64,000 nt of DNA from Pseudomonas migulae (GTDB lineage Bacteria > Pseudomonadota > Gammaproteobacteria > Pseudomonadales > Pseudomonadaceae): NCBI RefSeq assembly GCF_024169315.1, contig NZ_JALJWR010000001.1, forward strand, positions 3,832,501 to 3,896,500. Reading direction: 5' to 3'. The position numbers and the translations under genes are program-made. How positions within the stretch are numbered: position 1 is the first letter of the stretch; every line of letters begins with the position of its first letter. The notes below the pieces were generated by a model that worked only from the letters and a program-made list of their open reading frames with translations, made no database searches and was not told the DNA's origin. This document shows positions 34,429 to 43,305 of the stretch, one piece after another.

Positions 34429-36339
34429 TCAAATATCGTCCTTCAGCTTGAGCAATGGCTCCTGAAAGCGCAGCAACCGCCCCGCGTTACCCAGCACCAG
34501 CAACGTACTCAGGTTATGCAGCAACGCCGCGATCATCGCGCCCGCCGCGCCGAGCCAGCCGAATGCTGCGAAGGCCACTATTGCCAGCGTCCAGCCCAGA
34601 CCGATGATTACGTTGACCTGCAACGTGTTCCGGCACTGACGACTCAAACGTACACAGGTGCCGAGCCGACGCAGATCACTGCCGATCAGCACGATGTCGG
34701 CGGACGCCAACGCGATGTCCGCACCGCCCGCGCCCATGGCAACGCCGACTACGCCTGCCTTCAGAGCCAGCGAATCATTGATGCCGTCACCGACCACCAT
34801 CGGCCGGAAGCCGCTGTCGATCTCCTTGAGCACGCGATTGAGTTTGTCCTCGGGCAACGCCTGGGCTTCGACATCGACGATCCCGACGTCCCCCGCCAAG
34901 GTATTCGCGACGCTCTGGCGATCACCGGTGAGCAATAGCTGCCGGCCCAATCCGAGTTCTCGCAACTCGTTCAAGGCAAACCGCGCTTCGGGTTTGACGC
35001 TGTCGGCCAGCAACAGCCAGGCGAGGAATTCACCATCAAGCGCCAGACCGGCAATCGGGCCATCGTGTTCAGGAACGGCTGACGTGGGAATACCCAATTG
35101 AGCAAACAACTCCGGACGGCCGAGCGCCGCTTCGCCCTGCTCCGTCATCGCTACCACGCCCAGCCCCTGCCTTTCGTGAATGTTCGAGAGCAACAGAAAA
35201 TGTTCCTGAGTGACCAACCCGGCGAGCGCGCGGCTGACCGGGTGACTGCTGGCGGAACCAAGGCTGGCAGCGAGTTTCAATACGTGACTGCGATCTTCCA
35301 GCGGACTGTCGATGGATTGCAGGCGCAAGGTGCCGAAAGTCAGCGTCCCGGTCTTGTCGACCACCAGCGACGTGAGGTCCGCCAGCTCTTCGAGAAACGC
35401 CGAACTGCGAATCAGAATCCCGTGGCGAGCGGCAACCGCCACCCCGGCAATCGCCGTGGCCGGTGCCGACAACACCAACGCACACGGACAGGCCGCCACC
35501 AACACCGCGAGCATCGCCTGCGCATCGTTGGTGATGAACCAGGTGACGGCGGCCAGCAACAGCACCAACACCATGTAGCTGCCAGCGTAGCGTTCGAGCA
35601 GTCGGGTGATCGGCGGTTTGGAGCGCTCGGCGCTTTGCATCAGCGCGATGACTTTTCCGAGGGTGGATTCGCTGCCCGTACGCGTCACTTCGATACGCAG
35701 CAGGCCGTCGAGGTTGATCGCCCCACCGAACACAGACATGCCGACACCCGCCTCCACGGGCACCGACTCACCAGTGATCGAAGCCGTGTCGAGACTTGCC
35801 TGACCGGAGAGCACGCGGCCATCGGCCGGCACTCGGTCGCCGGCGCGAACTTCCACATGGTCACCGGCCTTGAGTGTGCCGTTGTCGACTTCGACGATGG
35901 AGCCGTCTGCCTGAACTTTGCGCGCATGGCTGCGCGTCAGTTTGCCGAGCGCGTGAATCGCTTCCTGTGAACCGATCACGCTGCGCTCTTCCAGCACATG
36001 GCCGAAGATCATGATGATCGGCAGCAACGCAGCGGTCAGCAGATCGCCGGTCGCCCAAGCGCCAAGCATGGCCAGGGCGATCAATTGGTCCGTGATCCCG
36101 TGCAAGCTTGGATAACGCAAGCTGTACCAGGCCGAACGCATCACCGGCACGGCCACCAGCAATGAGGCAAAACCCAACAGCAATTGACTGACACCGGTTT
36201 GCTCCGGCGACCACCAGCGCCAGATCAAACCCAGCGCCAACAAACCCAATGCAAGCATGGCCAGGGTCAACTGGCGGGCGGCGCTGCGTTGTTCGGCCGA
36301 GGACAACAGGCTAGGTGCGGCGGCGGTTTGGGCGGTCAT
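34429..36339 (-). CDS. P1B-type heavy-metal ATPase (HmtA-like)
   Basis: A 636-aa transition-metal ATPase. There is no N-terminal metal-binding domain. Membrane helices precede the actuator (ITGESVPV, residues 188-195). The transport motif CPC is at 284-286, the phosphorylation motif is DKTGT (328-332), and the HP pair (SSHPVSRAL) and GDGIND hinge are present. It is the last gene of a four-gene operon with band-7 proteins and overlaps the previous gene by ATGA. P. aeruginosa has a comparable arrangement around HmtA, described as a zinc/copper importer. Together with a Zur-like box this favours uptake, but CPC ATPases can also export copper, zinc or cadmium. Confidence 0.9.
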   Translation of the reverse strand: MTAQTAAAPSLLSSAEQRSAARQLTLAMLALGLLALGLIWRWWSPEQTGVSQLLLGFASLLVAVPVMRSAWYSLRYPSLHGITDQLIALAMLGAWATGDLLTAALLPIIMIFGHVLEERSVIGSQEAIHALGKLTRSHARKVQADGSIVEVDNGTLKAGDHVEVRAGDRVPADGRVLSGQASLDTASITGESVPVEAGVGMSVFGGAINLDGLLRIEVTRTGSESTLGKVIALMQSAERSKPPITRLLERYAGSYMVLVLLLAAVTWFITNDAQAMLAVLVAACPCALVLSAPATAIAGVAVAARHGILIRSSAFLEELADLTSLVVDKTGTLTFGTLRLQSIDSPLEDRSHVLKLAASLGSASSHPVSRALAGLVTQEHFLLLSNIHERQGLGVVAMTEQGEAALGRPELFAQLGIPTSAVPEHDGPIAGLALDGEFLAWLLLADSVKPEARFALNELRELGLGRQLLLTGDRQSVANTLAGDVGIVDVEAQALPEDKLNRVLKEIDSGFRPMVVGDGINDSLALKAGVVGVAMGAGGADIALASADIVLIGSDLRRLGTCVRLSRQCRNTLQVNVIIGLGWTLAIVAFAAFGWLGAAGAMIAALLHNLSTLLVLGNAGRLLRFQEPLLKLKDDI

Positions 36340-37394
36340 TGTGCAGCTCCCTGAATGATCAGGCGGGAATCGTCTTTTGGATTGACCGTGGTCACCGAGC
36401 CGGCCTGACCGAGAATTTTCGGCATGCGTTCACGGTAGAGGCGCAGCAGCATTTGCGGGTCGGTGCCCTGCTGTTGTGCCTTGGCCAGACTCAGCACGGT
36501 GGCCGTGTCAGCGGAAGCTTTGGCCAGCCGTTCACTCGCTTGAGCGTGAGCGACCTGCAACGTACGGTCGGCTTGTTCATTGGCGGTTTGCGTCAGTTTC
36601 TCGGCTTCGGTGCGTGCGTTTGCCACGGCTTTATCGGCTTGCTGACTTGCCGTCAGCACCGCGTTGAAAGCGTTGACCGCCGGCCCCGGCAGACTCGATT
36701 GCACATCGACGCGCGCCACTTCGATGCCCAGGCCCTGGCCGGTGGTCGTGAGGTCAGCGAGTCGCTGATTGATGCCTTGCACCAGATCACCGCGCAGGCG
36801 CTCACGTCTTTCGGCCGCTTGGCTACCCGCGCCAATCAGTTCCGGTCGCGCCACCAGAATGGTGTCCAGATCACGAGCGGCCGTTAGCGCCACCGCACTG
36901 CGAGTCACAAGGCGATCGAGTGCCGGCAGCACATGTTCACCTTGAAGCACGAACGCATAGGGTTCGGTGACTTTATAAAAGACCCGCACATCCAGTTGCA
37001 CCACGCCGGCGTCTCCGGTCAGCAAATAACCGGATCCCGCGAGCGCATCACTGAGCGGCGTGGCGAAGGTGGCGACTCGGTCGGCCTGTAACGCGACATC
37101 GCTGCGCAGCAGATTATCGACCCGACGCTCAATCACCCGATCGGCCGCTGGCAACAGAATCACCTGCTCGAACGGTCGCGGCCACGCCAACAGCAGACCG
37201 GCATTCTGAATGCGATCCAGCGCGCCAAAGTGCAACACCACCGCGCGATTCTGCGGATCGATTTGCCGAACATTGGAAAAGGCCCAGGCCAATGCAGCCA
37301 GCACGGTCACTGCGTACAGGGCGAGAAAAGCCAATCTCCCGGCCTGAATCCAGGGGCTGCTTAACTCATTTGTTCCACGTGGAACCAAACTCAT
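36336..37394 (-). CDS. SPFH/band-7 membrane protein (HflC/HflK-like)
   Basis: A 352-aa protein with one N-terminal transmembrane helix (LAFLALYAVTVLAALAWAFS) followed by an SPFH domain (NVRQIDPQNRAVVLHFGAL, DVRVFYKVTEPYAFVLQ). A long Ala/Glu/Gln-rich coiled coil (about 235-320, ASQQADKAVANARTEAEKL) then leads to a short tail. It resembles HflC/HflK modulators of FtsH but is not the hflX-linked pair. The ATG overlaps the upstream stop by 4 nt. Its first codons contain a perfect parS-type palindrome (VPRGT). Confidence 0.85.
   Translation of the reverse strand: MSLVPRGTNELSSPWIQAGRLAFLALYAVTVLAALAWAFSNVRQIDPQNRAVVLHFGALDRIQNAGLLLAWPRPFEQVILLPAADRVIERRVDNLLRSDVALQADRVATFATPLSDALAGSGYLLTGDAGVVQLDVRVFYKVTEPYAFVLQGEHVLPALDRLVTRSAVALTAARDLDTILVARPELIGAGSQAAERRERLRGDLVQGINQRLADLTTTGQGLGIEVARVDVQSSLPGPAVNAFNAVLTASQQADKAVANARTEAEKLTQTANEQADRTLQVAHAQASERLAKASADTATVLSLAKAQQQGTDPQMLLRLYRERMPKILGQAGSVTTVNPKDDSRLIIQGAAQ
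37371..37385. other. parS-type centromere site at the start of the band-7 gene
   Basis: TGTTCCACGTGGAAC, flanked as TT-site-CAAA, is a perfect Pseudomonas parS core. It lies 9-23 nt inside the coding sequence, read on the minus strand as Leu-Val-Pro-Arg-Gly-Thr. Confidence 0.88.
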
Positions 37395-38431
37395 GGTTGC
37401 GATCCGGATTTGTTATCGAGCGTCGGCGGACCGTCAACCAGTACTCGAAACGGCGCAGCGTCAGTGCGCAAAATCAGTTTGGTTCCGGCCGTAACGATGG
37501 TGCCCAAGGTGTCGAGAGAGCGCAGCAAGTTATAGAGCTGTGGTGAACCGGCGTAGGCTCGGCCATAAATCTGCGCGGCTTCAACGCGGGACTGGGCTTC
37601 AATGTCGGCGGATTTAACCGTGGCATCGGCCTGCACGATTCGCGCATCCCGCTCGGCGGCGGAGCGGATTTGCGCCGCTTCGCGTTTGCCGATCGCTGTG
37701 CGTTCGGTGGCGATTGTTTCACGCTCGGCACGCATGCGATCGACGGTGGCGGTCAGGGTTACCGACGGCAAGGTCAAACGTTCGATGCCGACTTGCAGCA
37801 CACGAACACCATACGTGGTCAGCAACTGCTGATCGATTTGCTGGCGCAGTTGCGCTTCAAAGTCAGCAATGTGCACTTGGTTGGCATCGGTGTTTACCAG
37901 ATTGGCCAGGTCAAAACTGCTGGCCGTAGTTTCCAGCGCCGAGCCAACGAAGGTGCGAATCTGCCGCGCCGCTTCGTCCGGCTGGTTCTGCACGGCACGC
38001 ATGAAGCGCTGCACATTGTCCGGATCACCTTGAACCTGCCACGCCACGTACGCCTGCACGATGATGCGCAAACCGTCGCGCGTGCCCACATCCTGCAAAC
38101 CACTGGACGTCGTGCGCAGACGCAAGTCGACAGGAATCGCCGCTTCAAAAGGGGCGGGCCAACGCCAGCCCAGCCCCGGCTCCAGCAACACCCGCGAAGG
38201 ATTGCCGAAGCGCGTGATGACCGTGGCCTCGCCGGAACGCACTTGCACCAGGCTCGCCGCCGCAATGGCAAACGCCACCAGCAACGCCGCCCAACCCATG
38301 CGCCGCCACGGGAAGGGCCCGGCTTCCTGTGGATCGCCGTGGTGATGATGGTGATGCCCGTGGTGGTGCCCGCCATGGTCGTGATCATGCCCGGCGTGGT
38401 CGGCATGATCGTGAGTGTGTGACTGGCTCAT
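37391..38431 (-). CDS. SPFH/band-7 protein with histidine-rich N-terminal tail (HflC/HflK-like)
   Basis: A 346-aa protein. Residues 1-33 hold 16 histidines plus Asp (pattern HxHDH, then HHHGHHHHHH), a likely cytosolic zinc-binding tail. A transmembrane helix follows (GWAALLVAFAIAAASLVQV, about 47-65), then an SPFH domain (GEATVITRFGNPSRVLLEPGLGW) and a coiled coil (ERETIATERTAIGKREAAQI). It overlaps both neighbours by ATGA. The His tail ties this band-7 protein to metal handling with the ATPase encoded two genes downstream. Confidence 0.86.
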   Translation of the reverse strand: MSQSHTHDHADHAGHDHDHGGHHHGHHHHHHGDPQEAGPFPWRRMGWAALLVAFAIAAASLVQVRSGEATVITRFGNPSRVLLEPGLGWRWPAPFEAAIPVDLRLRTTSSGLQDVGTRDGLRIIVQAYVAWQVQGDPDNVQRFMRAVQNQPDEAARQIRTFVGSALETTASSFDLANLVNTDANQVHIADFEAQLRQQIDQQLLTTYGVRVLQVGIERLTLPSVTLTATVDRMRAERETIATERTAIGKREAAQIRSAAERDARIVQADATVKSADIEAQSRVEAAQIYGRAYAGSPQLYNLLRSLDTLGTIVTAGTKLILRTDAAPFRVLVDGPPTLDNKSGSQP

Positions 38432-40386
38432 TTGGCAGCTCCTGGCTGAGCGGTTTGACGCGCCGGCGCGGGATCAGCCGGCAGCGTGAACGTACGGAGG
38501 TCGATGGTCGGCGCGTTGTTGCTGCCGCCCAAGCGGTGATCGAGCACCAGCAAACGGGTGTTGGCCAGTCCCTGGGAAAGCTGGCTGAAATACTGCTCCA
38601 GCACGAACGCCTGACCGGCGCTGGCATAGGCTTTTTGCTCGGCGCTGAATTTCAGATCCGCTGCTTGCGCAGCCGCGTTGATTTCACGCGCGTTGGCCGT
38701 CGCCTGGTCGCGAGCGATGCTGGCCTGCAATTGCGCCTGATTGGTTGCCTCTGCTGCCGCGCCACGCTCGCGTGAGATCAGCGCCTGCGCACCAATCTGT
38801 GCCGCTTGTACGCCGTGATAAGCGTTGGCCGCGCCGGCCGGTGGATGAATGGCCTCGACCACGGTCGCGAGAATTTCAACGCCGCTGCCGAGTGTTTGCA
38901 GGTCCGTCTGCACCGCGCGGCCAATTTCTTCGGCGAGCCCTACCCTGTCTTCGCCGAGCAAACCGTCGAGGGTTCGTGAGGCGAAATCGTGAACCAGAAT
39001 CCGGCTGGCGGTGCTGCGGATCAGCGCCGGTACATCGGCATTGTTGTAGGTCGCGGCGAGCGCCGCTTGATCTGTCAGGCCGATGCGGTAAACGAACCGC
39101 ACGTCCATGTTGACGATCTGGAAGCTCTGCTTGTCGGCACGACTGCTGGCGATGACCTGGGATTTGTCATTCACATGGCTGGCATCCCACAAGCGATTGG
39201 CAACTGTCGGCGCCGGACCTTCAGCGGGCGCTGCCGCAATGGGCGCCGCCGCTTCACCGACGCTCGTGGCCAACTCATGGACCACGCCGTTTTCGACACT
39301 CAACACCCGGCCCAGCGGCCACGGCAAACCCGCGTGCAAACCGGGACCGAATACCTCCACCGGTTTGCCGAAGCGCTCATAGATGCCCCGCCCTTGCAGG
39401 GGAATTTCGTGAATGCCGGTCAGCGACCAACCGACGATGGCGACCACCGCCAGCACCGGCACAAGCGCGCGACGCATGTAGGTGAACGCCCAGATTTGCC
39501 GCAGATCGATGCCGAAGCGGTTATGCAGTTCATGCTGCAACGCCAACAGGGGCTGTGGCGGCCAGCGCAGCATGTCGGCGACGAAGCTTCGCGCGAGCAA
39601 TGCGGGTTCCAGTTGTTCGCGCCGGGGACTGAACAGTGACAGCACTGCGCGCAGCAGCAGTTCCACCGCGACAAGCCCCGGCAGCAACCCGATCAGCACA
39701 GCCAGCCTCACCGGCCAGACTGACACCTCGCTGCCGAACAACAGACACAACGCGCCCAACACAAGACTGATGATTGCCACGCGAGCCAGCTGGGCCAACT
39801 GCCCTGCTTCAGGCCACTGGGCCGCGTTTTCCTGGGCAAGCTGCCGCTCCAGCACCAGCAAACCGAACGCCAGCAGCAACGACAATGCAGCGCCGACATT
39901 AGCCGAAAAATCCGGGGCGGCAGAGGGTAGCGCCAGGTTCCAGACCTGATTGATGCTGACCAGCACCAACAGCGCCCAGCCACCGAGCCACAGGGTCGGC
40001 GCACCGATCTGCACCAACGTCCGTGTCCATCGTTGGCTGATCCGCTCCAGCAACTGTTCATACCAGCCCACCGGAGCTTCAGCGACTTCGATCTCCACCG
40101 GCAGCGCTACAGGATTCATCGCCCGTGCGCGCCATTGCGTCACCCACCACGCTGATTGCAGCCCGGCGACCAGCACCAGCAGAGCGGCGCTCTGATTGAC
40201 CAGCAACGCCGGCCAAAGCGATTGCGGCGCAAACAGCCCGACAAAAAACGCCAGCAACAGCCCAGTCGACGCGAGCGCGCCGAGGCCGATTGCCAACTGC
40301 CGCAAGCGTCGCCCTTGAAAGATTGCCTGTTGAAAACGCGGCAGCCCGGCTACCGCTGCTCCCTCAACTTCGAGATCGACTTGCAT
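38428..40386 (-). CDS. Large multi-span SPFH/band-7 protein (HflK-like)
   Basis: A 652-aa protein. Residues about 30-340 contain multiple hydrophobic segments (for example LAIGLGALASTGLLLAFFVG and LAVLIGLLPGLVAVELLLRA), not found in classical HflK. The C-terminal half is an SPFH domain (GRGIYERFGKPVEVFGPGLH, QIVNMDVRFVYRIGL) followed by a coiled coil (LISRERGAAAEATNQAQLQ). It is the first gene of the operon with a Zur-like dyad 35 bp upstream. It may form a membrane scaffold with the two smaller band-7 proteins for the P-type ATPase; this is inference. Confidence 0.85.
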   Translation of the reverse strand: MQVDLEVEGAAVAGLPRFQQAIFQGRRLRQLAIGLGALASTGLLLAFFVGLFAPQSLWPALLVNQSAALLVLVAGLQSAWWVTQWRARAMNPVALPVEIEVAEAPVGWYEQLLERISQRWTRTLVQIGAPTLWLGGWALLVLVSINQVWNLALPSAAPDFSANVGAALSLLLAFGLLVLERQLAQENAAQWPEAGQLAQLARVAIISLVLGALCLLFGSEVSVWPVRLAVLIGLLPGLVAVELLLRAVLSLFSPRREQLEPALLARSFVADMLRWPPQPLLALQHELHNRFGIDLRQIWAFTYMRRALVPVLAVVAIVGWSLTGIHEIPLQGRGIYERFGKPVEVFGPGLHAGLPWPLGRVLSVENGVVHELATSVGEAAAPIAAAPAEGPAPTVANRLWDASHVNDKSQVIASSRADKQSFQIVNMDVRFVYRIGLTDQAALAATYNNADVPALIRSTASRILVHDFASRTLDGLLGEDRVGLAEEIGRAVQTDLQTLGSGVEILATVVEAIHPPAGAANAYHGVQAAQIGAQALISRERGAAAEATNQAQLQASIARDQATANAREINAAAQAADLKFSAEQKAYASAGQAFVLEQYFSQLSQGLANTRLLVLDHRLGGSNNAPTIDLRTFTLPADPAPARQTAQPGAAK

Positions 40387-40420
40387 ACCACCCCAGTGTT
40401 GTTCTTTGCTCAGGTCGCAA

Positions 40421-40439
40421 TTCGTTACGATATAACGAA
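40421..40439. promoter_or_regulatory. Candidate Zur box TTCGTTACGATATAACGAA
   Basis: A dyad with perfect 7-nt arms (TTCGTTA/TAACGAA). Its core GTTACGATATAAC agrees with the Zur consensus at most positions. It lies 35 bp upstream of the band-7/P-type ATPase operon. Confidence 0.6.
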
Positions 40440-40532
40440 AGTCGTGAAATTTTTGTATTAAATCGCTTTATCTAAAGGCGCTCCACCTGTCGCTTGGCTG
40501 AAGCCTTGACCGAAAGACCGGGAAGCGCACAT

Positions 40533-40546
40533 ATTACGCTCGTAAT
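40533..40546. promoter_or_regulatory. Palindrome ATTACGCTCGTAAT upstream of lpdA
   Basis: A perfect 6-2-6 dyad 57 nt before the lpdA start and well away from the Zur-like dyad. It is a candidate operator of unknown factor. Confidence 0.35.
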
Positions 40547-40603
40547 TTTATCTACGGACTACGTTTATCCAGCCCGATTCCCATTCAATCCAGGAGCAAA
40601 TCC

Positions 40604-42004
40604 ATGAGCAGCTATGACGTCGTGATTCTGGGCGGAGGCCCCGGTGGTTACAACGCAGCAATCCGCGCCGGCCAGTTGGGCCTGAAAGCCGCTTGCGTCG
40701 AAGGCCGCGCCACCCTCGGCGGCACCTGCCTGAACGTCGGTTGCATGCCGTCCAAGGCGCTGCTGCATGCGTCCGAACTGTACGACGCCGCCATGGGCGC
40801 GGAATTCGCCAACCTGGGAATCGAGGTCAAACCCACGCTCAACCTTGCGCAAATGATGAAGCAGAAGGATGAAAGCGTGGCCGGGCTGACCAAGGGCATC
40901 GAGTTTTTGTTTCGCAAAAACAAGGTCGACTGGATCAAGGGTTGGGGGCACATCGACGGCCCGGGCAAAGTCACGGTAACGGATAGCCAGGGTGGCAAAA
41001 CCGAGTTGAGCGCCAAGGACATCATCATTGCCACCGGCTCCGAACCCACTCCCCTGCCTGGCGTAGAGATCGACAACCAACGCATTCTCGATTCCACCGG
41101 TGCACTTTCTTTATCCGAAGTGCCCAAGCATCTGGTGGTCATTGGCGCCGGGGTCATCGGCCTGGAATTGGGTTCGGTGTGGCGACGTCTGGGTGCACAG
41201 GTGACCGTCGTCGAATTTCTCGACCGGATCTGCCCCGGCGTGGACGCTGAGGCGGGCAAAACCCTTCAACGTTCGTTGAGTAAACAAGGCATCAGCTTCA
41301 AGTTGAGTTCGAAAGTCACCAGCGCCACGACCTCCGCCAATGGCGTGCAACTCAGCGTTGAACCCGCGGCGGGGGGCACTGCCGAGCTGCTGGAAGCCGA
41401 TTACGTGCTGGTGGCCATCGGGCGCCGGCCTTACACCCAGGGTTTGGGCCTGGAGAACGTCGGCCTTAACACGGATAAACGCGGCATGCTTGCCAACAAG
41501 GGCCATCGCACTGAAGCGGCCGGCGTCTGGGTCATTGGTGATGTCACGTCCGGGCCGATGCTCGCGCACAAGGCGGAAGATGAAGCCATGGCCTGCGTCG
41601 AGCAGATCGTCGGCAAGGCCGGCGAGGTCAATTACGACCTGATTCCCAACGTCATCTACACCCGCCCGGAGCTGGCCAGCGTCGGCAAGACCGAAGAGCA
41701 ACTCAAGGCTGAAGGCCGCGCGTACAAGGTCGGCAAATTCCCGTTCACCGCCAACAGCCGGGCGAAGATCAACCACGAGACCGAAGGATTCGCCAAAGTG
41801 CTGGCCGATGAGCGCACCGACGAAATCCTCGGTGTGCACCTGGTGGGTCCGAGTGTCAGCGAAATGATTGGCGAATACTGCGTGGCCATGGAGTTCAGCG
41901 CCTCCGCGGAAGACATCGCGCTGACTTGTCATCCCCATCCGACCCGCTCCGAGGCGTTGCGCCAGGCGGCGATGAATGTGGAGGGGATGGCGACGCAGAT
42001 GTAG
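40604..42004 (+). CDS. lpdA: Dihydrolipoyl dehydrogenase (Lpd paralogue)
   Basis: FAD-dependent disulfide oxidoreductase of 466 aa that reoxidises dihydrolipoyl groups with NAD+. The FAD-binding GGGPGGYNAAIRAGQLG, redox disulfide GGTCLNVGCMPSKALL, NAD-binding VVIGAGVIGLELGSVW and C-terminal catalytic HPHPTRSEA are intact. AGGAG lies upstream of the ATG. It stands alone with no 2-oxo acid dehydrogenase genes, as for the stand-alone Lpd3 of Pseudomonas, so its partner complex is unknown. Confidence 0.93.
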   Translation: MSSYDVVILGGGPGGYNAAIRAGQLGLKAACVEGRATLGGTCLNVGCMPSKALLHASELYDAAMGAEFANLGIEVKPTLNLAQMMKQKDESVAGLTKGIEFLFRKNKVDWIKGWGHIDGPGKVTVTDSQGGKTELSAKDIIIATGSEPTPLPGVEIDNQRILDSTGALSLSEVPKHLVVIGAGVIGLELGSVWRRLGAQVTVVEFLDRICPGVDAEAGKTLQRSLSKQGISFKLSSKVTSATTSANGVQLSVEPAAGGTAELLEADYVLVAIGRRPYTQGLGLENVGLNTDKRGMLANKGHRTEAAGVWVIGDVTSGPMLAHKAEDEAMACVEQIVGKAGEVNYDLIPNVIYTRPELASVGKTEEQLKAEGRAYKVGKFPFTANSRAKINHETEGFAKVLADERTDEILGVHLVGPSVSEMIGEYCVAMEFSASAEDIALTCHPHPTRSEALRQAAMNVEGMATQM

Positions 42005-42016
42005 CTTCTCTCGCCT

Positions 42017-42047
42017 GATCGTTCCCCCGCTCTGCGTGGGAACGATC
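42017..42047. terminator. Convergent-gene hairpin (GATCGTTCCC/GGGAACGATC)
   Basis: A perfect 10-bp stem with an 11-nt loop lies between the convergent lpdA and Lrp genes. The CGTTCCC...GGGAACG element is also a recurrent intergenic repeat in Pseudomonas, so it may be a repeat doing duty as terminator. Confidence 0.7.
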
Positions 42048-42057
42048 TTGACTGGGT

Positions 42058-42531
42058 CTAAAGCGGCAAATGCTCTAAAGGCAACGCCCCCGGCGTTTTC
42101 ACCGTGTGAATAGCAAAGTTGCTGCGGATGTCACTCACGCCCGGCAACTTCAGCAAACTCCCGGTAAGAAAGCGGTCATAAGCACGCAAATCCGGCACCA
42201 CCACTTGCAGCAAAAAATCCGATTCCCCTGACACCAGAAACGCCGAAATCACCTCGGGCAACGCCGTCACGGCTAGACGAAAAGCCTCGGCCTGCTCATC
42301 GTTGTGACGCTCAACCTTGACCCCGACAAACACCGTCAGCCCAAGCCCGACTTCATCGCGATCCAGATTGGCCTGATAGCCGCGAATCACCCCCGCTTCT
42401 TCAAGCATTCGTACCCGGCGCAGGCACGGCGACGCGGACAGACCGATCTCATCAGCCAATTGCACGTTGCTCAACCGACCATCCCGCTGCAGGGCCGCGA
42501 GAATCTTTCGATCATAAGCGTCGAGTTTCAT
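42058..42531 (-). CDS. Lrp/AsnC-family regulator
   Basis: A 157-aa feast/famine regulator. The N-terminal helix-turn-helix is at residues about 1-60 (DAYDRKILAALQRDGRLSNVQLADEIGLSASPCLRRVRMLE), and the RAM ligand domain is at about 70-150. It is divergent from a LysE-type exporter gene 144 bp away, so it most likely controls amino-acid export there. The effector is unknown. Confidence 0.9.
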   Translation of the reverse strand: MKLDAYDRKILAALQRDGRLSNVQLADEIGLSASPCLRRVRMLEEAGVIRGYQANLDRDEVGLGLTVFVGVKVERHNDEQAEAFRLAVTALPEVISAFLVSGESDFLLQVVVPDLRAYDRFLTGSLLKLPGVSDIRSNFAIHTVKTPGALPLEHLPL

Positions 42532-42675
42532 GTTTGGCAGATCCTGCTGGTTGAGTGGTCATCCGATGGCAGGTTATGCCAAACAAAGACGCTTTAAAAG
42601 CAAACTACGCAACCACCTGCCCTGACCTTCCGCCCTAGACTGGCCCTACCGAATCGACAACGAATGGGGTGCATC

Positions 42676-43305
42676 GTGGCAGGACTCTGGCTGTTTTTCA
42701 TGGCACTGGCGGTGGTTTACCTGTTGCCCGGCCCGGACATGATTCTGCTGCTGCAGACCGGCGCACGCCAAGGCAAAGGCGCGGCGCTGGCGACGGCCGT
42801 GGGTTTGGGCATCGCGCGGGGTTGCCACGTGTTACTGGCGGCATTGGGGCTGGCGGCGCTGTTCAAGGCGGCGCCCTGGACTTTCGACGTGGTGCGCCTC
42901 GCCGGGGCCGCATACCTGTTGTGGATCGGCATTCAGTGCCTGCGAACCACGATGCTGCCGAACCTCAACGGTGCAGACGCGGCCTGTGGAAAACCACGTT
43001 GGCGCGAGGCGATCCAGCGCGGATTGCTGACCAACCTGCTTAACCCCAAGGCGCTGTTGTTCTGCTCGGTGCTGTTGCCGCAGTTCATCGATCCGCACGC
43101 AGGACCGGTACTCGCTCAATTCGCGACCCTGGGTGTGGTGCTGGTCGGTGTCGGTTTGTTGTTCGACAGCGCCTACGCCTTGGCGGGCGCCGCGCTGGGC
43201 CGCTGGCTGCAACGCAGTCCTTCGGCCCAACGCTTCCAACAATGGCTGTTTGGTAGCCTGTTGATCGGTTTTGCGGTGCGACTGACCTTTGTTCAACAGG
43301 CCTGA
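42676..43305 (+). CDS. LysE-family amino-acid exporter
   Basis: A 209-aa integral membrane protein of the LysE/RhtB family, with about six hydrophobic segments. The signature is YLLPGPDMILLLQTGARQGKGAALATAVGL, near the N-terminus. I prefer the GTG at 42676 (GGGGTG upstream, giving AGLWLFFMAL) over an ATG 12 nt earlier that lacks a ribosome binding site. The divergent Lrp gene is the probable regulator. Its stop TGA shares TGATCA with the stop of the convergent gene. Confidence 0.9.
   Translation: MAGLWLFFMALAVVYLLPGPDMILLLQTGARQGKGAALATAVGLGIARGCHVLLAALGLAALFKAAPWTFDVVRLAGAAYLLWIGIQCLRTTMLPNLNGADAACGKPRWREAIQRGLLTNLLNPKALLFCSVLLPQFIDPHAGPVLAQFATLGVVLVGVGLLFDSAYALAGAALGRWLQRSPSAQRFQQWLFGSLLIGFAVRLTFVQQA

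Noticed and set aside
34429..36339. Simple cadmium/zinc efflux ATPase call
   Set aside because: Context (Zur-like dyad, band-7 partners, HmtA-like layout) makes direction uncertain, so efflux is not asserted.
42830..42850. CACGTG core in the LysE gene as a parS site
   Set aside because: Flanking bases do not match the TGTTC/GAAC arms.
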